Positions 1-7,527 of a stretch of DNA of 35,889 nt are shown in pieces. A program made the position numbers and the translations under genes. The notes beneath the pieces were generated by a model. It ran no database searches, was not told the origin of the DNA, and saw only the letters and a list, made by a program, of their open reading frames with translations. Location: positions 1 through 35,889 of IMG/VR virus record IMGVR_UViG_3300042475_004263; one strand, written 5' to 3'. Within the stretch, counting starts at the first letter, position 1. The number at the start of each line of letters is the position of its first letter. This stretch comes from a virus.

Positions 1-2
1 CG

Positions 3-272
3 GGCGGCGGTGTGGGAACAACAACATTTAGCACCGCTGGGAAATCCGCGACGACCAATGCGGCAGGAACCAACGGCACCGCATCATTTCAAATCATCGG
101 CGTCGGCGCCAGCGGCGGCAGCCCCGGCGCATCCGGCCAAGGCAATATCGGCGGCGACGGCTTCCTTGGCAGCGGCGGCGGCGGCGGCAGCGCCTGTCTC
201 AACGACGCAGGTGGCACCAACACCGGCGGCGCCGGCGGCAACGGCCTCGTCATAGTGACAACCTATTTCTAA
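3..272 (+). CDS. Glycine-rich tail fibre/virion protein, C-terminal fragment
   Basis: The reading frame is open to the left window edge, so this is the last 89 residues of a longer protein. It is dominated by Gly/Ser/Ala/Thr with a run GSGGGGGSA and ends in GGNGLVIVTTYF. A Gly-rich body closing with a hydrophobic 'G-x-V-I-V-x-x-Y' strand is typical of the distal end of phage tail fibres or fibre-like glycine-rich virion proteins. It lies 2 nt upstream of the next gene, in the tail module. The family is inferred from composition and position only; the N-terminal domain that would settle it is outside the window. Confidence 0.6.
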   Translation, partial: GGGVGTTTFSTAGKSATTNAAGTNGTASFQIIGVGASGGSPGASGQGNIGGDGFLGSGGGGGSACLNDAGGTNTGGAGGNGLVIVTTYF

Positions 273-274
273 CC

Positions 275-691
275 ATGACCGAGCAATACGCCATCCTCGA
301 TCAAGCCAACGGGCACCTCGTGAACGTCGTCCTCTGGGACGGCGACACCGCCAAGTGGCAACCGCCCGCCGGAACATCCGCCGTCCGCTTGGCCGACATC
401 GACCTCGCCACACTTCCGCCCGCACCGGCACCGGAAGCCGAGCCGATCACCGCCGAAGAACACCTCAAATCCGTCGGCCTCGGCGGCGAACGCCAGCCCA
501 CGTTGCTTTATCTCCGCCAGTCCCTCGCCGCCGCCGGCCAGCAAAGCCCCGAGCTGGACGCCATCGAGCAATACTTGCAGCAGATCCTCGCCATCTTCGC
601 GTCCGATCCAAGCCCCCGCAACGACTGGCCCCAGCCTCCCGTGTCCTTCGAGACCGCCGTGCAATCGGCCATGAACACTCTGAATTCTTAA
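275..691 (+). CDS. Small virion-associated protein (fibre-linked), unknown
   Basis: 138 residues. The first 40 residues (YAILDQANGHLVNVVLWDGD) look like the small beta-rich head found on many phage tail accessory proteins, where a short self-description strand is followed by W-D-G-D. The middle is Pro/Ala-rich (residues about 48-58) and the rest is helical. The ATG follows the stop of the fibre gene by 2 nt, so the two are probably translated together. A fibre chaperone or assembly role is plausible from position but is an inference. A heptanucleotide repeat tract follows the stop codon. Confidence 0.55.
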   Translation: MTEQYAILDQANGHLVNVVLWDGDTAKWQPPAGTSAVRLADIDLATLPPAPAPEAEPITAEEHLKSVGLGGERQPTLLYLRQSLAAAGQQSPELDAIEQYLQQILAIFASDPSPRNDWPQPPVSFETAVQSAMNTLNS

Positions 692-728
692 CTCGTCACT
701 CGTCACAAGTCACTCGCCACTCATCGTC
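692..728 (+). repeat. Heptanucleotide tandem tract (GTCACTC type)
   Basis: The whole spacer between two genes is made of 7-nt units of the form GTCACTC / GTCACAA / GTCACTC, ending directly before the ATG at 729. No Shine-Dalgarno motif is seen in it. The same unit type recurs at about 26528 and 27855. Confidence 0.75.
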
Positions 729-1349
729 ATGCGCACCGTAACTCTCCAAAGCATCATCCTCCGGGCGTGGCAACGCGTCGGGAATGATGCCAGCACGATC
801 AGCAACGTCCCCTCCGGTGCGCAGACCATGCTCGTCGCCGCGGCGAACGACGCCATCGAGGCCTGCTGGACCTGGGCCGATTGGCCCGAATTGTGCCGCA
901 TCGAAGAGCGCACCATCCAGGGCAACGAAACGAACGGCTTCTACATCGACTACGACCAAGGCGGCGGCGAGACCCCGATGGGCGAAGTCTTTGCCATCAC
1001 TCGGGACAACCCGAACAAAACCGCCTCACCCCGCGAACTCCAATACAGCCTCCTCGGCGACAGCATCCGCTTCCCCGACGACGCCGACATCCCCACCACC
1101 GCCTGGGTGAGATACCGCCTCCGCCCCGACACCTACACCACATCAAATCTCTCGGCGACAGTCCCCGCCGTCCTAAGCAAAGCCGTCGGCTACTACCTCA
1201 CGGCGAGCCTCCTCGAAGAAGACGGACAGCTCACGAAATCAACCCTCATGGAAGAAAAAGCCATGAACGAACTAGTGACCGAGCGCGACAAATTCTACTT
1301 CCAACAAAACCAACCCCAAGCCTGGTCCGCCCGGATCGGACATTACTGA
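729..1349 (+). CDS. Tail tubular protein A-like / head-tail connector
   Basis: 206 residues. The sequence has the look of T7 gp11-type tail tube or adaptor proteins: an N-terminal helical stretch (ILRAWQRVGNDAS, then AANDAIEACWTWADWPELCRIEERT), a beta-rich middle with Y-R-L-R-P (about residues 131-136), and a C-terminal helix pair (SKAVGYYLTASLLEEDGQ ... MEEKAMNELVTERDKFYFQQ). In podoviruses this subunit forms the ring below the portal and precedes the nozzle protein, which here is the candidate at 4261. The lysis and tailspike genes are inserted between them. Family assignment is by pattern memory only. Confidence 0.55.
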   Translation: MRTVTLQSIILRAWQRVGNDASTISNVPSGAQTMLVAAANDAIEACWTWADWPELCRIEERTIQGNETNGFYIDYDQGGGETPMGEVFAITRDNPNKTASPRELQYSLLGDSIRFPDDADIPTTAWVRYRLRPDTYTTSNLSATVPAVLSKAVGYYLTASLLEEDGQLTKSTLMEEKAMNELVTERDKFYFQQNQPQAWSARIGHY

Positions 1350-1410
1350 CGACTGACTACTGCCAACCGCCAACTTTCACACCTTCCCACCTTCACACCT
1401 TCACACTCCT
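1350..1410 (+). repeat. Tandem repeat leader (ACTGCCA and CCTTCACA types)
   Basis: Starts immediately after the stop codon with CTGACTACTGCCAAC-type units and continues into CACCTTCCCACCTTCACACC-type units. It occupies nearly all of the spacer before the ATG at 1418. Similar composite tracts occur at 26180-26246 and 23650-23710. Confidence 0.7.
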
Positions 1411-1417
1411 AAAAATC

Positions 1418-1675
1418 ATGCACCCTAACGTAAGAACAACCAACCGCCAGAACGGCAGCGTCCTCATCGCCGACACCAACGCCGTCACCGGCGAATTCGT
1501 CAGCATCGACAGCCTGGACAACGCCACCAAATTCGAAGTCCTCACCGGCAACAGCACCGGCATCGCCAACCTCACCAGTGGCAGCGCCACCGCCATCCCA
1601 TCCGGCACCACGATCGACGGCATCTTCACCGCCATCAAACTCCACGCCGGGTCCGTCATCGCCTACCGCAAATAG
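1418..1675 (+). CDS. Small beta-rich virion protein, unknown (85 aa)
   Basis: The ATG at 1418 gives an 85-residue product rich in T/S/G/N with alternating hydrophobics (GSVLIADTNAVTGEFVSID), predicted to be beta-sheet. The short length and sheet-rich composition, and the position between tail genes and the holin-like gene, suggest a capsid decoration or stabilising protein. The open frame extends upstream to 881, but that stretch is out-of-frame sequence of the tail tube gene and the repeat leader, so the internal ATG is preferred. No family recognised. Confidence 0.6.
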   Translation: MHPNVRTTNRQNGSVLIADTNAVTGEFVSIDSLDNATKFEVLTGNSTGIANLTSGSATAIPSGTTIDGIFTAIKLHAGSVIAYRK

Positions 1676-1677
1676 CC

Positions 1678-1872
1678 ATGAGCGCCGAGCATTCCACACT
1701 TAGCACCTTGGAGAGGGGACTGCTCGGCACAGTCGCCACCACCGGCACCGTCGCCGTGTCCTTCATGCAGACCCTCGAAGTCTACCTGCGCGTCGCCGGC
1801 CTGGGCATCGGCCTGGCCATCGGCGTCGTCACCCTACTTTCAGTCATCCGGGACTACCGCCGGAAATCATAA
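1678..1872 (+). CDS. Holin-like small membrane protein
   Basis: 64 residues with two hydrophobic stretches, about residues 15-31 (LLGTVATTGTVAVSFM) and 39-56 (VAGLGIGLAIGVVTLLSV), and a basic tail RDYRRKS. Starts 2 nt after the previous stop. Size, two membrane spans, charged C-terminus and position upstream of another small membrane protein, a small lipoprotein and an amidase fit a holin. Holins are defined by function and diverse in sequence, so this is an inference from architecture and neighbourhood. Confidence 0.5.
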   Translation: MSAEHSTLSTLERGLLGTVATTGTVAVSFMQTLEVYLRVAGLGIGLAIGVVTLLSVIRDYRRKS

Positions 1873-1885
1873 GGAGAACAAAACC

Positions 1886-2059
1886 ATGCGTAACATCAAA
1901 ACGACCATCCTCGGAGTCATCACCATCCTCATCAGCGCCCTCACGGTCGCCAAGAGCGTCCTCGAAGGCACGCCCGTCGGCGACCTGGCAATGCACCTCG
2001 CCGCGATCACCGCCGGCTGGGGACTAATTGTTGCGAAGGATAATTCGGCCCGGCTCTAA
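1886..2059 (+). CDS. Small membrane protein, holin-like
   Basis: 57 residues starting at an ATG preceded by a good Shine-Dalgarno AAGGAG (1871-1876). Hydrophobic segments at about residues 8-22 (ILGVITILISALTVA) and 34-50 (LAMHLAAITAGWGLIVA) are followed by KDNSARL. The ending 'GWGLIVAKD' resembles the common short phage membrane proteins ending in 'G-L-x-x-A-K-D' found near lysis genes. It may be a second holin/antiholin. Function inferred from context. Confidence 0.5.
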   Translation: MRNIKTTILGVITILISALTVAKSVLEGTPVGDLAMHLAAITAGWGLIVAKDNSARL

Positions 2060-2067
2060 CACGAAGG

Positions 2068-2244
2068 ATGAAACCGCAAGCCGACCAGGTAGGGCGGGGC
2101 CTCCGGACCCGCCGCTGCCTCCAAGTCTCAGCCCTCGCGCTCATCGCCCTGTCGATGACCAGCTGCGTCACCGTCGGCTACGACTTCCTCAAGCAACAAG
2201 CCACGGTCACGGTCAATCCCCCGACCAAAGGCTACGCGAAATAA
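2068..2244 (+). CDS. Small lipoprotein with REP-encoded n-region (o-spanin candidate)
   Basis: 58 residues. A basic N-terminus (GRGLRTRR, residues 9-16) precedes a hydrophobic segment (LQVSALALIALSMTSC) with a lipobox-like M-T-S-C; Cys33 would be the lipidated residue, leaving a mature part of about 26 residues. The basic stretch is encoded by a GTAG-headed palindromic repeat (2089-2114), so the repeat supplies the positive charge of the signal peptide. A short lipoprotein just upstream of an amidase and downstream of holin-like genes fits an outer-membrane spanin subunit, although no matching inner-membrane spanin was identified. Ends 3 nt before the amidase start. Confidence 0.55.
   Translation: MKPQADQVGRGLRTRRCLQVSALALIALSMTSCVTVGYDFLKQQATVTVNPPTKGYAK
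2089..2114 (+). repeat. REP-like element type A, copy 1 (in CDS)
   Basis: GTAGGG head followed by a GC-rich imperfect palindrome (GCGGG ... CCCGC around CCTCCGGA). Lies in frame within the small lipoprotein gene at 2068 and encodes VGRGLRTRR. Confidence 0.8.
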
Positions 2245-2247
2245 CCC

Positions 2248-2841
2248 ATGTGGACCTGGATCAAGAGAATCTTTGGCAAGAAATCCGACGCTACCCCAGC
2301 GCCGGTCTCGCCGAGTTATGTCTCCGCATCCAGGCCGAGCTTCACCGTCGAGCCACCGCTGACGAGCTACGACGAACGCCGACTCAGCACGCCGAACAAA
2401 CAAGCCCACCGCATCAAGCCGCAAGCCGTTGTCCTGCATCATTCGGACGGCAGCTACCGGGGCAGCTGCGCTTGGATCACCAACCCCGCGAGTAAGGTGA
2501 GCTACCACGTCCTCATATCCCGCGACGGCCGCCGGACAGTCTTCGCCAACGACACCGACCGCTGCTGGCACGCCGGCCGCAGCTCGTGGCAAGGCCGCCC
2601 CGATCTCAACAGTTGGAGCCTCGGCGTGGCCTGGGACGGCAACACCTACGAGGACCCGCTCGGCGAGGCCGCCATGAACAGCGCCCTCGAATACCTGGTC
2701 CCCCGCATGAAGAAGTGGGGTATCCCGCTGAACATGGTGGTCACGCACCAACAAGTTTCCCCAACCCGCAAGACCGACATTTCCCCCGGTGATGCGGCAA
2801 GATTTAAGACCCGGCTGAAAGCCTCTCTGGCTGAACACTGA
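2248..2841 (+). CDS. N-acetylmuramoyl-L-alanine amidase (Amidase_2 endolysin)
   Basis: 197 residues. The catalytic domain covers about residues 55-190. Motifs seen are VVLHHSDG (H64/H65, first zinc ligand region), SYHVLISRDG (Y86, H87), CWHAGRSSW (W107, H108), and THQQVSPTRKTDISPG (H167, K175, D177), in the order and spacing of the type-2 amidase family (T7 lysozyme/PGRP fold). It cleaves the MurNAc-L-Ala bond of peptidoglycan and would act in lysis with the holin-like proteins upstream. The first 50 residues are basic then low complexity, without a clear signal peptide. The last codons and TGA fall within a heptad repeat tract. Starts 3 nt after the lipoprotein gene. Confidence 0.9.
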   Translation: MWTWIKRIFGKKSDATPAPVSPSYVSASRPSFTVEPPLTSYDERRLSTPNKQAHRIKPQAVVLHHSDGSYRGSCAWITNPASKVSYHVLISRDGRRTVFANDTDRCWHAGRSSWQGRPDLNSWSLGVAWDGNTYEDPLGEAAMNSALEYLVPRMKKWGIPLNMVVTHQQVSPTRKTDISPGDAARFKTRLKASLAEH

Positions 2842-2866
2842 AAACTGAACCACTGAACACTTAAAG
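2831..2866 (+). repeat. Heptad tract (GAACACT/GAAAACT type)
   Basis: Units GAACACT, GAAAACT, GAACCACT, GAACACT run through the amidase stop codon (2839-2841) and up to the ATG at 2869. The TGA stop is part of a repeat unit. Confidence 0.6.
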
Positions 2867-2868
2867 AT

Positions 2869-4083
2869 ATGGCCAAAACAATTCCCCAATTAACAGACGC
2901 CACAACCGTCAACGCCGCCGACGAACTAATCATCAGCCAGGGCGGGATTACCAAGCGAGCCACCGGCGCCGAGCTGGCCAAGGGGCTGAACACCATCAAC
3001 GGCACGGTCAACGTCAAAGACTTTGGCGCCGTGGGCGATGGCATCGCAGATGACTACCCGGCTTTTGTCGCCGCCATAAGCGCTCTCCCTTCTGCTGGTG
3101 GCAGGATAGTTGTTCCGTCAGGTGCGTATTTATTATCGGCAGAGCCAACGTGGGGAACCAAATCTATTTATTGGGACATTGATGTCGCGGCATCATTCTC
3201 TGGGAGTGGAACTGGGGCCGCTGGGAAATTTCCAAACATTGCTACAAACATTAGAAATGTTGCCGCCGGCCCTTGGATTCTAAGCAGGCCAACATCCGTT
3301 CCATCCTACTCCCAAGCCGCAGTAAATGGGGCTACGGTTGAAATGATTGCGCCTTCGGCAGCAGCTACAGGATACTATGTTTCGCTGTATGCTGGTGCTG
3401 CCGGAAATTCTCCGACTGTCGGCAGCGATGTGTGGGCACTCAATACGCTGGTTGAAGCCAATGCTGGCGCTGCTGGAGCATATTTTGGGCTGGAAGTCGA
3501 TGTCGTTAGCCATTCATTGAGCGCCATAACGCGGGGAATACTCATTAGCGGCCACGGCAGCGCGGATGCAGATGTTGCCTTGGAAATAGACAGAAATTTA
3601 GTGATCGGAACAGGCACATGGTTTTACGGCATCACAACTAAAGCTGTGCAAAATGCCATGCACATTTTTGTCGATGCAACACTCAATCGAGGAATTTCGT
3701 TTAGCAATTCTAGCGTTTTCCCAAACAGCCTTTTTAGCGGAAAGCAGCTTGTCAACAATTCCGCCGCAGTCGTAATTCAAAGAAACACGGATACATCGCC
3801 TACTGGTGACTTAATACGGTGCATCAACGCAGCCAACAACGACATATTGTTCAATGTCGATGCAAGCGGAAACATTGGCTGCGATGGGTTTGCCGCGACA
3901 GGCGGAGACGTAAGAACAAACGGCGGCGCTCTGATTGTTTCAAATGCAGCAGCATCTGTCACTTATTTCGACGTGAGATCAACAGGAGTCTTGGCGCCAA
4001 ACCTTCCCACATCAAGCGCGGGGCTGCCAAGCGGAGCACTGTGGGTTGATACCGGCGCAGGAAATGTTGTGAAACGAGTCTAA
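2869..4083 (+). CDS. Tailspike with pectate-lyase-type beta-helix start
   Basis: 404 residues. Residues 1-45 are a typical virion-attachment head (TIPQLTDATTVNAADELIIS, then GGITKRATGAEL). Residues about 48-85 carry the hallmark start of phage beta-helix depolymerases: V-K-D-F-G-A-V-G-D-G-x-A-D-D, then A-F-V-A-A-I and G-G-R-I-V-V-P-S-G-A-Y-L-L. The rest is repetitive beta-rich sequence, ending with LPTSSAGLPSGALWVD, a common C-terminal fibre motif. It probably binds and possibly cleaves a surface polysaccharide; catalytic residues cannot be assigned. From about 3100 on, the DNA is visibly richer in A/T than flanking genes, suggesting the receptor-binding part was acquired separately. Confidence 0.8.
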   Translation: MAKTIPQLTDATTVNAADELIISQGGITKRATGAELAKGLNTINGTVNVKDFGAVGDGIADDYPAFVAAISALPSAGGRIVVPSGAYLLSAEPTWGTKSIYWDIDVAASFSGSGTGAAGKFPNIATNIRNVAAGPWILSRPTSVPSYSQAAVNGATVEMIAPSAAATGYYVSLYAGAAGNSPTVGSDVWALNTLVEANAGAAGAYFGLEVDVVSHSLSAITRGILISGHGSADADVALEIDRNLVIGTGTWFYGITTKAVQNAMHIFVDATLNRGISFSNSSVFPNSLFSGKQLVNNSAAVVIQRNTDTSPTGDLIRCINAANNDILFNVDASGNIGCDGFAATGGDVRTNGGALIVSNAAASVTYFDVRSTGVLAPNLPTSSAGLPSGALWVDTGAGNVVKRV

Positions 4084-4087
4084 CAGT

Positions 4088-4261
4088 ATGAACAGACAAA
4101 TCGAAGAAATCGTCGCACTGCAAATTGGAAAACTGATCCTAAAAACCATTAGTGATGAAGTGGAGAAGCGGGATCTCCTCGCAAGGATTCAACAATCCAA
4201 ACAAGCGCAAGAGTTATACAGCAAAAACCTTGATGAAAACGGCGTAGAAATTCCGCAATAA
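4088..4261 (+). CDS. Small alpha-helical protein (57 aa), unknown
   Basis: A 57-residue product starting 4 nt after the tailspike stop. Highly charged and helical (IEEIVALQIGKLILKTISDE, then KRDLLARIQQSKQAQELYSK). Its stop overlaps the next start as TAATG, indicating translational coupling to the tail nozzle candidate. Like the tailspike 3' part, it is A/T-richer than its downstream neighbour, so it may have been acquired together with the spike. A spike-associated chaperone is possible, but no family was recognised. Confidence 0.6.
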   Translation: MNRQIEEIVALQIGKLILKTISDEVEKRDLLARIQQSKQAQELYSKNLDENGVEIPQ

Positions 4262-6285
4262 TGCCCCTCCAATCTCCAACCGCCCGCGACGGCGACGCAG
4301 GTTTCCTCGGCTTTGCCAGCCGGATGAACCCGGTGGCGTTGCCGGCGGGCGTGCTGCAGTTGAGCGAGAACATGCGGCTGGATCGCGGGACGGCCAAGAC
4401 GCGCAAGGGTGCGCGGCGGTTGGCGGATGACCTGCTGTCCGGCGACTTCCCGCTGACGCTGCCGTTCCGGTTTGATCCGGTTGAGACGACGGAGACGGTG
4501 CTGGATTTCACCTTGGGCATCGGGACCAACGGCGTGCAGTTGCTCACGACCTATCCCAACGGCGTCTTCGCCAGCGGCGCCTACCGCTCGCCGGGGCTGA
4601 ACAACAAGGAGTATATCCTGCTGGCCACGGCAACGGGGGCGTTTGTCTACGACGACACGAACAGCCTCGGAGATGTTGAGAGCATCATCACCGATCACAC
4701 CGGCGATCCGATCACGGATCAAATCGGCAACGAGTTGGTGGCGATCAATTACCTTCAGCCGCTGCCGTATCCGGCGGGCGAGATCATTGAGCCGACCGAC
4801 AAGGTCTCGATGGTGCAGGCGTTTGACCGGATGTATCTGCTGCGGGAGGCCGACCAGAATGTGGCCGGCTGGGGTCCGAAGGAGTTGACCGGCGGCGGCA
4901 TCGGCGTGTCAGGCACCACGGCCACGGTCTACTGCACGGCGCATGGCTACTCGGCCGGTCAGCGGGTGCGGATGGAGGGCGGCACCGTGGCGGCCTTTGC
5001 GGGCCACGAATATGACATCGTCAGCGTCAGCACGGACAGCTTCTCCATCACGGTGCCTAGTGGCACGGTGGGCATGACGGCCGGTGCGGGGCGGACGGTG
5101 CGCAGGGTCAAGCCGCCGATGTATTGGACCGGCGACATTACAACGCCTTTTGTCAAGGCGCCGGGTGGTGTTCCGGCTGAGGGCGCAACGTATCGCCGGA
5201 TGCGCTCGGTGCCGTGGGCCAGCTATATCGGCAACCGCCTTGTGCTGCCGGACGGCCGCGACCAAGTGATGCTTTCGGACGTGCTGGAGCCGGATGTCTA
5301 TGATCCGTTCTGGGCCAGCTTTCGCGCCAACAAAGGGAGCAACGACTACATCGTGGCGGTGCATCCATGGGTGGAGGGCAGCTTCCTTATCTTCATGCGC
5401 AATAGCATCTGGCTGGCTACCGTGAACCAGACTTACGACCCCTCAAGCGGCGACGGGTTGGTCTCGCGTTTGGATTTGCTGACGGATGAAATTGGTTGCA
5501 GCGCCCGCCGGTCCATCGCTACGGCCGGTCAGTATATTTATTTCCTTTCGGATGCCGGCGTCTACCGCCTCGATGCGCGGTTGGATCTTAAATTGCGGGG
5601 AGATACCAAGCCTCTTTCGGACGCCATCGCGGACCAGATCGCCCGCATTCCGAGCGATGGAGCTGAGAACGCCGTGGGCCTGTGGCACGACAACCGTTAC
5701 TGGCTGGCGGCGCCGGTGGATGGCGCGGACCTCAACAATGCGCTGTTCATTTACTCGGCGCTCAACGAGCAGTGGGAAAGCGTCGACAGCTATCCTTTTG
5801 GGATCAGCAATCTGATCGTGGCCCAACGCAATGCGACCAGCCGCCGCCTGTTTGCCGCCTCATTGACCGGCAAGCTGTTTCTGCTGGAAGACGTGGAGCG
5901 CGGAGATGATCCGCCGGATTCTACGCTGGGCATTGACTACTTCACGCCGGTTGGCGGGCGCCTCAAGACGCGGCGCTATGGATTCGGCACGATGGGCAGC
6001 AAGCGATTCGTGCGAGTGCTGTCCGACGTGGTGCTGCCGAATACCGGATCAATCAAGGTCAACGCCTTGATGGTCAACCCTGACAAGGAAATCGAACTGG
6101 TGCCGGGAATGACCAACACGTCCGGTCTGGCTGAGGATTACACCCTCAAACAGCCGATCCGCCAAAAGGCGCATTACTGCGAAATTGAATTTGAAACCAC
6201 TGCCGAGCGGCCGGAGATCCGCACGGTCGGCGTGGAGGCGGCCATGCCCAGCATGCCGCAAACCGAAACACGACATAGCGAATAA
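4261..6285 (+). CDS. Tail tubular protein B-like (tail nozzle), probable
   Basis: 674 residues. The N-terminus (GFASRMNPVALPAGVLQLSE ... MRLDRGTAKTRKGARRLADD) matches the usual opening of phage nozzle/stabilisation proteins, which describe a beta-propeller. Repeated blade-like segments follow: EYILLATATGAFVYDD, DRMYLLREADQN, NRLVLPDGRDQVMLSD, GQYIYFLSDAGVYRLDARLD, DNRYWLAAPVDGADLNNALF, NEQWESVDSYPFG and RRLFAASLTGKLFLLED. Such proteins form the tip of the podovirus tail tube (T7 gp12 role). The start overlaps the preceding stop by 1 nt. Codons here end predominantly in G, unlike the C-ending codons of genes before 3000. Confidence 0.65.
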   Translation: MPLQSPTARDGDAGFLGFASRMNPVALPAGVLQLSENMRLDRGTAKTRKGARRLADDLLSGDFPLTLPFRFDPVETTETVLDFTLGIGTNGVQLLTTYPNGVFASGAYRSPGLNNKEYILLATATGAFVYDDTNSLGDVESIITDHTGDPITDQIGNELVAINYLQPLPYPAGEIIEPTDKVSMVQAFDRMYLLREADQNVAGWGPKELTGGGIGVSGTTATVYCTAHGYSAGQRVRMEGGTVAAFAGHEYDIVSVSTDSFSITVPSGTVGMTAGAGRTVRRVKPPMYWTGDITTPFVKAPGGVPAEGATYRRMRSVPWASYIGNRLVLPDGRDQVMLSDVLEPDVYDPFWASFRANKGSNDYIVAVHPWVEGSFLIFMRNSIWLATVNQTYDPSSGDGLVSRLDLLTDEIGCSARRSIATAGQYIYFLSDAGVYRLDARLDLKLRGDTKPLSDAIADQIARIPSDGAENAVGLWHDNRYWLAAPVDGADLNNALFIYSALNEQWESVDSYPFGISNLIVAQRNATSRRLFAASLTGKLFLLEDVERGDDPPDSTLGIDYFTPVGGRLKTRRYGFGTMGSKRFVRVLSDVVLPNTGSIKVNALMVNPDKEIELVPGMTNTSGLAEDYTLKQPIRQKAHYCEIEFETTAERPEIRTVGVEAAMPSMPQTETRHSE

Positions 6286-6287
6286 TT

Positions 6288-7142
6288 ATGGCAACACTAA
6301 GCAAGGGACACGTTTTCAGTGGGGGCGAAACCGTCACGGCGGCCAAGCTCAATGCGCTGGTCGATAGCGCCACGATCAGCAATATCGTCAATGCCGAGAT
6401 CAACGCCTCGGCGGCCATCGCGCACACCAAGCTGGCCAGCATTACGGCCGGTCAGGTGCTTTTGGGCAATGCCAGCAATGTGCCAACGGCTACCGCGTTG
6501 ACAGGCGATGTGACGGTCAACAGCTCGGGCGTCACGGCGATTGGCCCTGGCGTAATCGTAGACGCCGACGTGTCGGCCTCGGCGGAAATCGCCGTGAGCA
6601 AGCTGGCCGATGGCGCGGCGCGGCAGCTTTTGCAGACGGACGCCGCCGGAACCGGAGTAGAATGGACGGACAATGTGGACCTCCCCGGCACGCTGGATGT
6701 GACAGGAGCAGCCGTGCTTGACAGCACCTTAACGGTGGCGGGCGCCGCCACATTCAACGGCAACGTGACCATGGGTGATGCCGACAACATCATCTTAAAC
6801 ACGACAACCGGCACCAAGATCGGCACGGCGGTGGGGCAAAAGATTGGCTTTTGGAACGTGACGCCGGTGGTGCAGCCGGCCGCCGCCGGACAAGCAGCAG
6901 CAGCGGCGCAGACTCAGGACTCGCTGACAGACAGCACCGGAGGGACGGCCTCGACCACGCTGGCGGCTATCACGGCGGGCGCTGCCTATGCCCAAGCCGA
7001 CCTAACCGCGATCAAAAATGCCATTGCCTCGCTGGCCGCTCAACTCGCCAAGATCCGCACGGACGTGGCCAATATTAAGACTTTGCAAGACGCCACGCGC
7101 ACGGCGCTGGTCAACACGGGAATCATGAAGGGAGCAGCATAA
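6288..7142 (+). CDS. Tail fibre protein (284 aa)
   Basis: The N-terminal about 45 residues (GHVFSGGETVTAAKLNALVD, then ISNIVNAEINASAAIAHTKL) are a virion-attachment head shared with the next gene. Residues about 55-170 are short repeated beta segments (LTGDVTVNSSGVTAIGPGVI; LDVTGAAVLDSTLTVAGAAT, then FNGNVTMGD) typical of trimeric fibre shafts. The C-terminus is a long helix (LTAIKNAIASLAAQLAKIRT, then DVANIKTLQD), probably a trimeric coiled coil. Located 2 nt after the nozzle candidate. It lacks an obvious enzymatic domain. Confidence 0.75.
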   Translation: MATLSKGHVFSGGETVTAAKLNALVDSATISNIVNAEINASAAIAHTKLASITAGQVLLGNASNVPTATALTGDVTVNSSGVTAIGPGVIVDADVSASAEIAVSKLADGAARQLLQTDAAGTGVEWTDNVDLPGTLDVTGAAVLDSTLTVAGAATFNGNVTMGDADNIILNTTTGTKIGTAVGQKIGFWNVTPVVQPAAAGQAAAAAQTQDSLTDSTGGTASTTLAAITAGAAYAQADLTAIKNAIASLAAQLAKIRTDVANIKTLQDATRTALVNTGIMKGAA

Positions 7143-7143
7143 T

Positions 7144-7527
7144 ATGGCAACAATCACCGCAGGATATAGCTGGGTGTCGGGCGAAGTCGTGACCCCGGCC
7201 AAGATGAACTCGGCCGCCGTGCCGACCATCACCAACATTGTCAACGCCGATGTGTCGGCTTCGGCCGCCATTGCGGGTAGCAAGGTGTCGCCGAATTTTG
7301 GGGCACAGAATGTCGTGACGACCGGTGCCGGGGGATTTGGCACGGCCACGCCGGACGCCAAAGCGGCCCTCGATGTGACCAGCACGACGCAGGGATTCCT
7401 GCCCCCGCGCATGACAACGGCGCAGCGTGATGCAATCACCAGCCCGACCGCTGGCCTGGTCCTTTACAATTCATCAACGAACAAACTCCAAGTCCGCACC
7501 AACACGGCATGGACCGATCTGCACTAA
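7144..7527 (+). CDS. Short tail fibre paralogue (127 aa)
   Basis: The N-terminus (MATITAGYSWVSGEVVTPAK, then MNSAAVPTITNIVNADVSAS) is clearly related to that of the preceding gene (M-A-T-x-x-x-G-x-x-x-S-G-E-x-V-T-x-A-K-x-N), so the two arose by duplication of the attachment head. The C-terminus ends with FLPPRMTTAQRDAITSPTAG, then LVLYNSSTNKLQ, a motif common at ends of fibre proteins. Starts 1 nt after the previous stop; its stop overlaps the next ATG (TAATG). Confidence 0.75.
   Translation: MATITAGYSWVSGEVVTPAKMNSAAVPTITNIVNADVSASAAIAGSKVSPNFGAQNVVTTGAGGFGTATPDAKAALDVTSTTQGFLPPRMTTAQRDAITSPTAGLVLYNSSTNKLQVRTNTAWTDLH

Noticed and set aside
12-272. Complete 86-aa gene starting at GTG 12
   Set aside because: The frame is open to the window edge with the same Gly-rich composition, so this is the end of a longer gene rather than a full one.
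881-1417. Upstream extension of the 85-aa virion gene
   Set aside because: The extension runs out of frame through the tail tube gene and a repeat leader, and its translation is Arg/Pro/His-rich noise.
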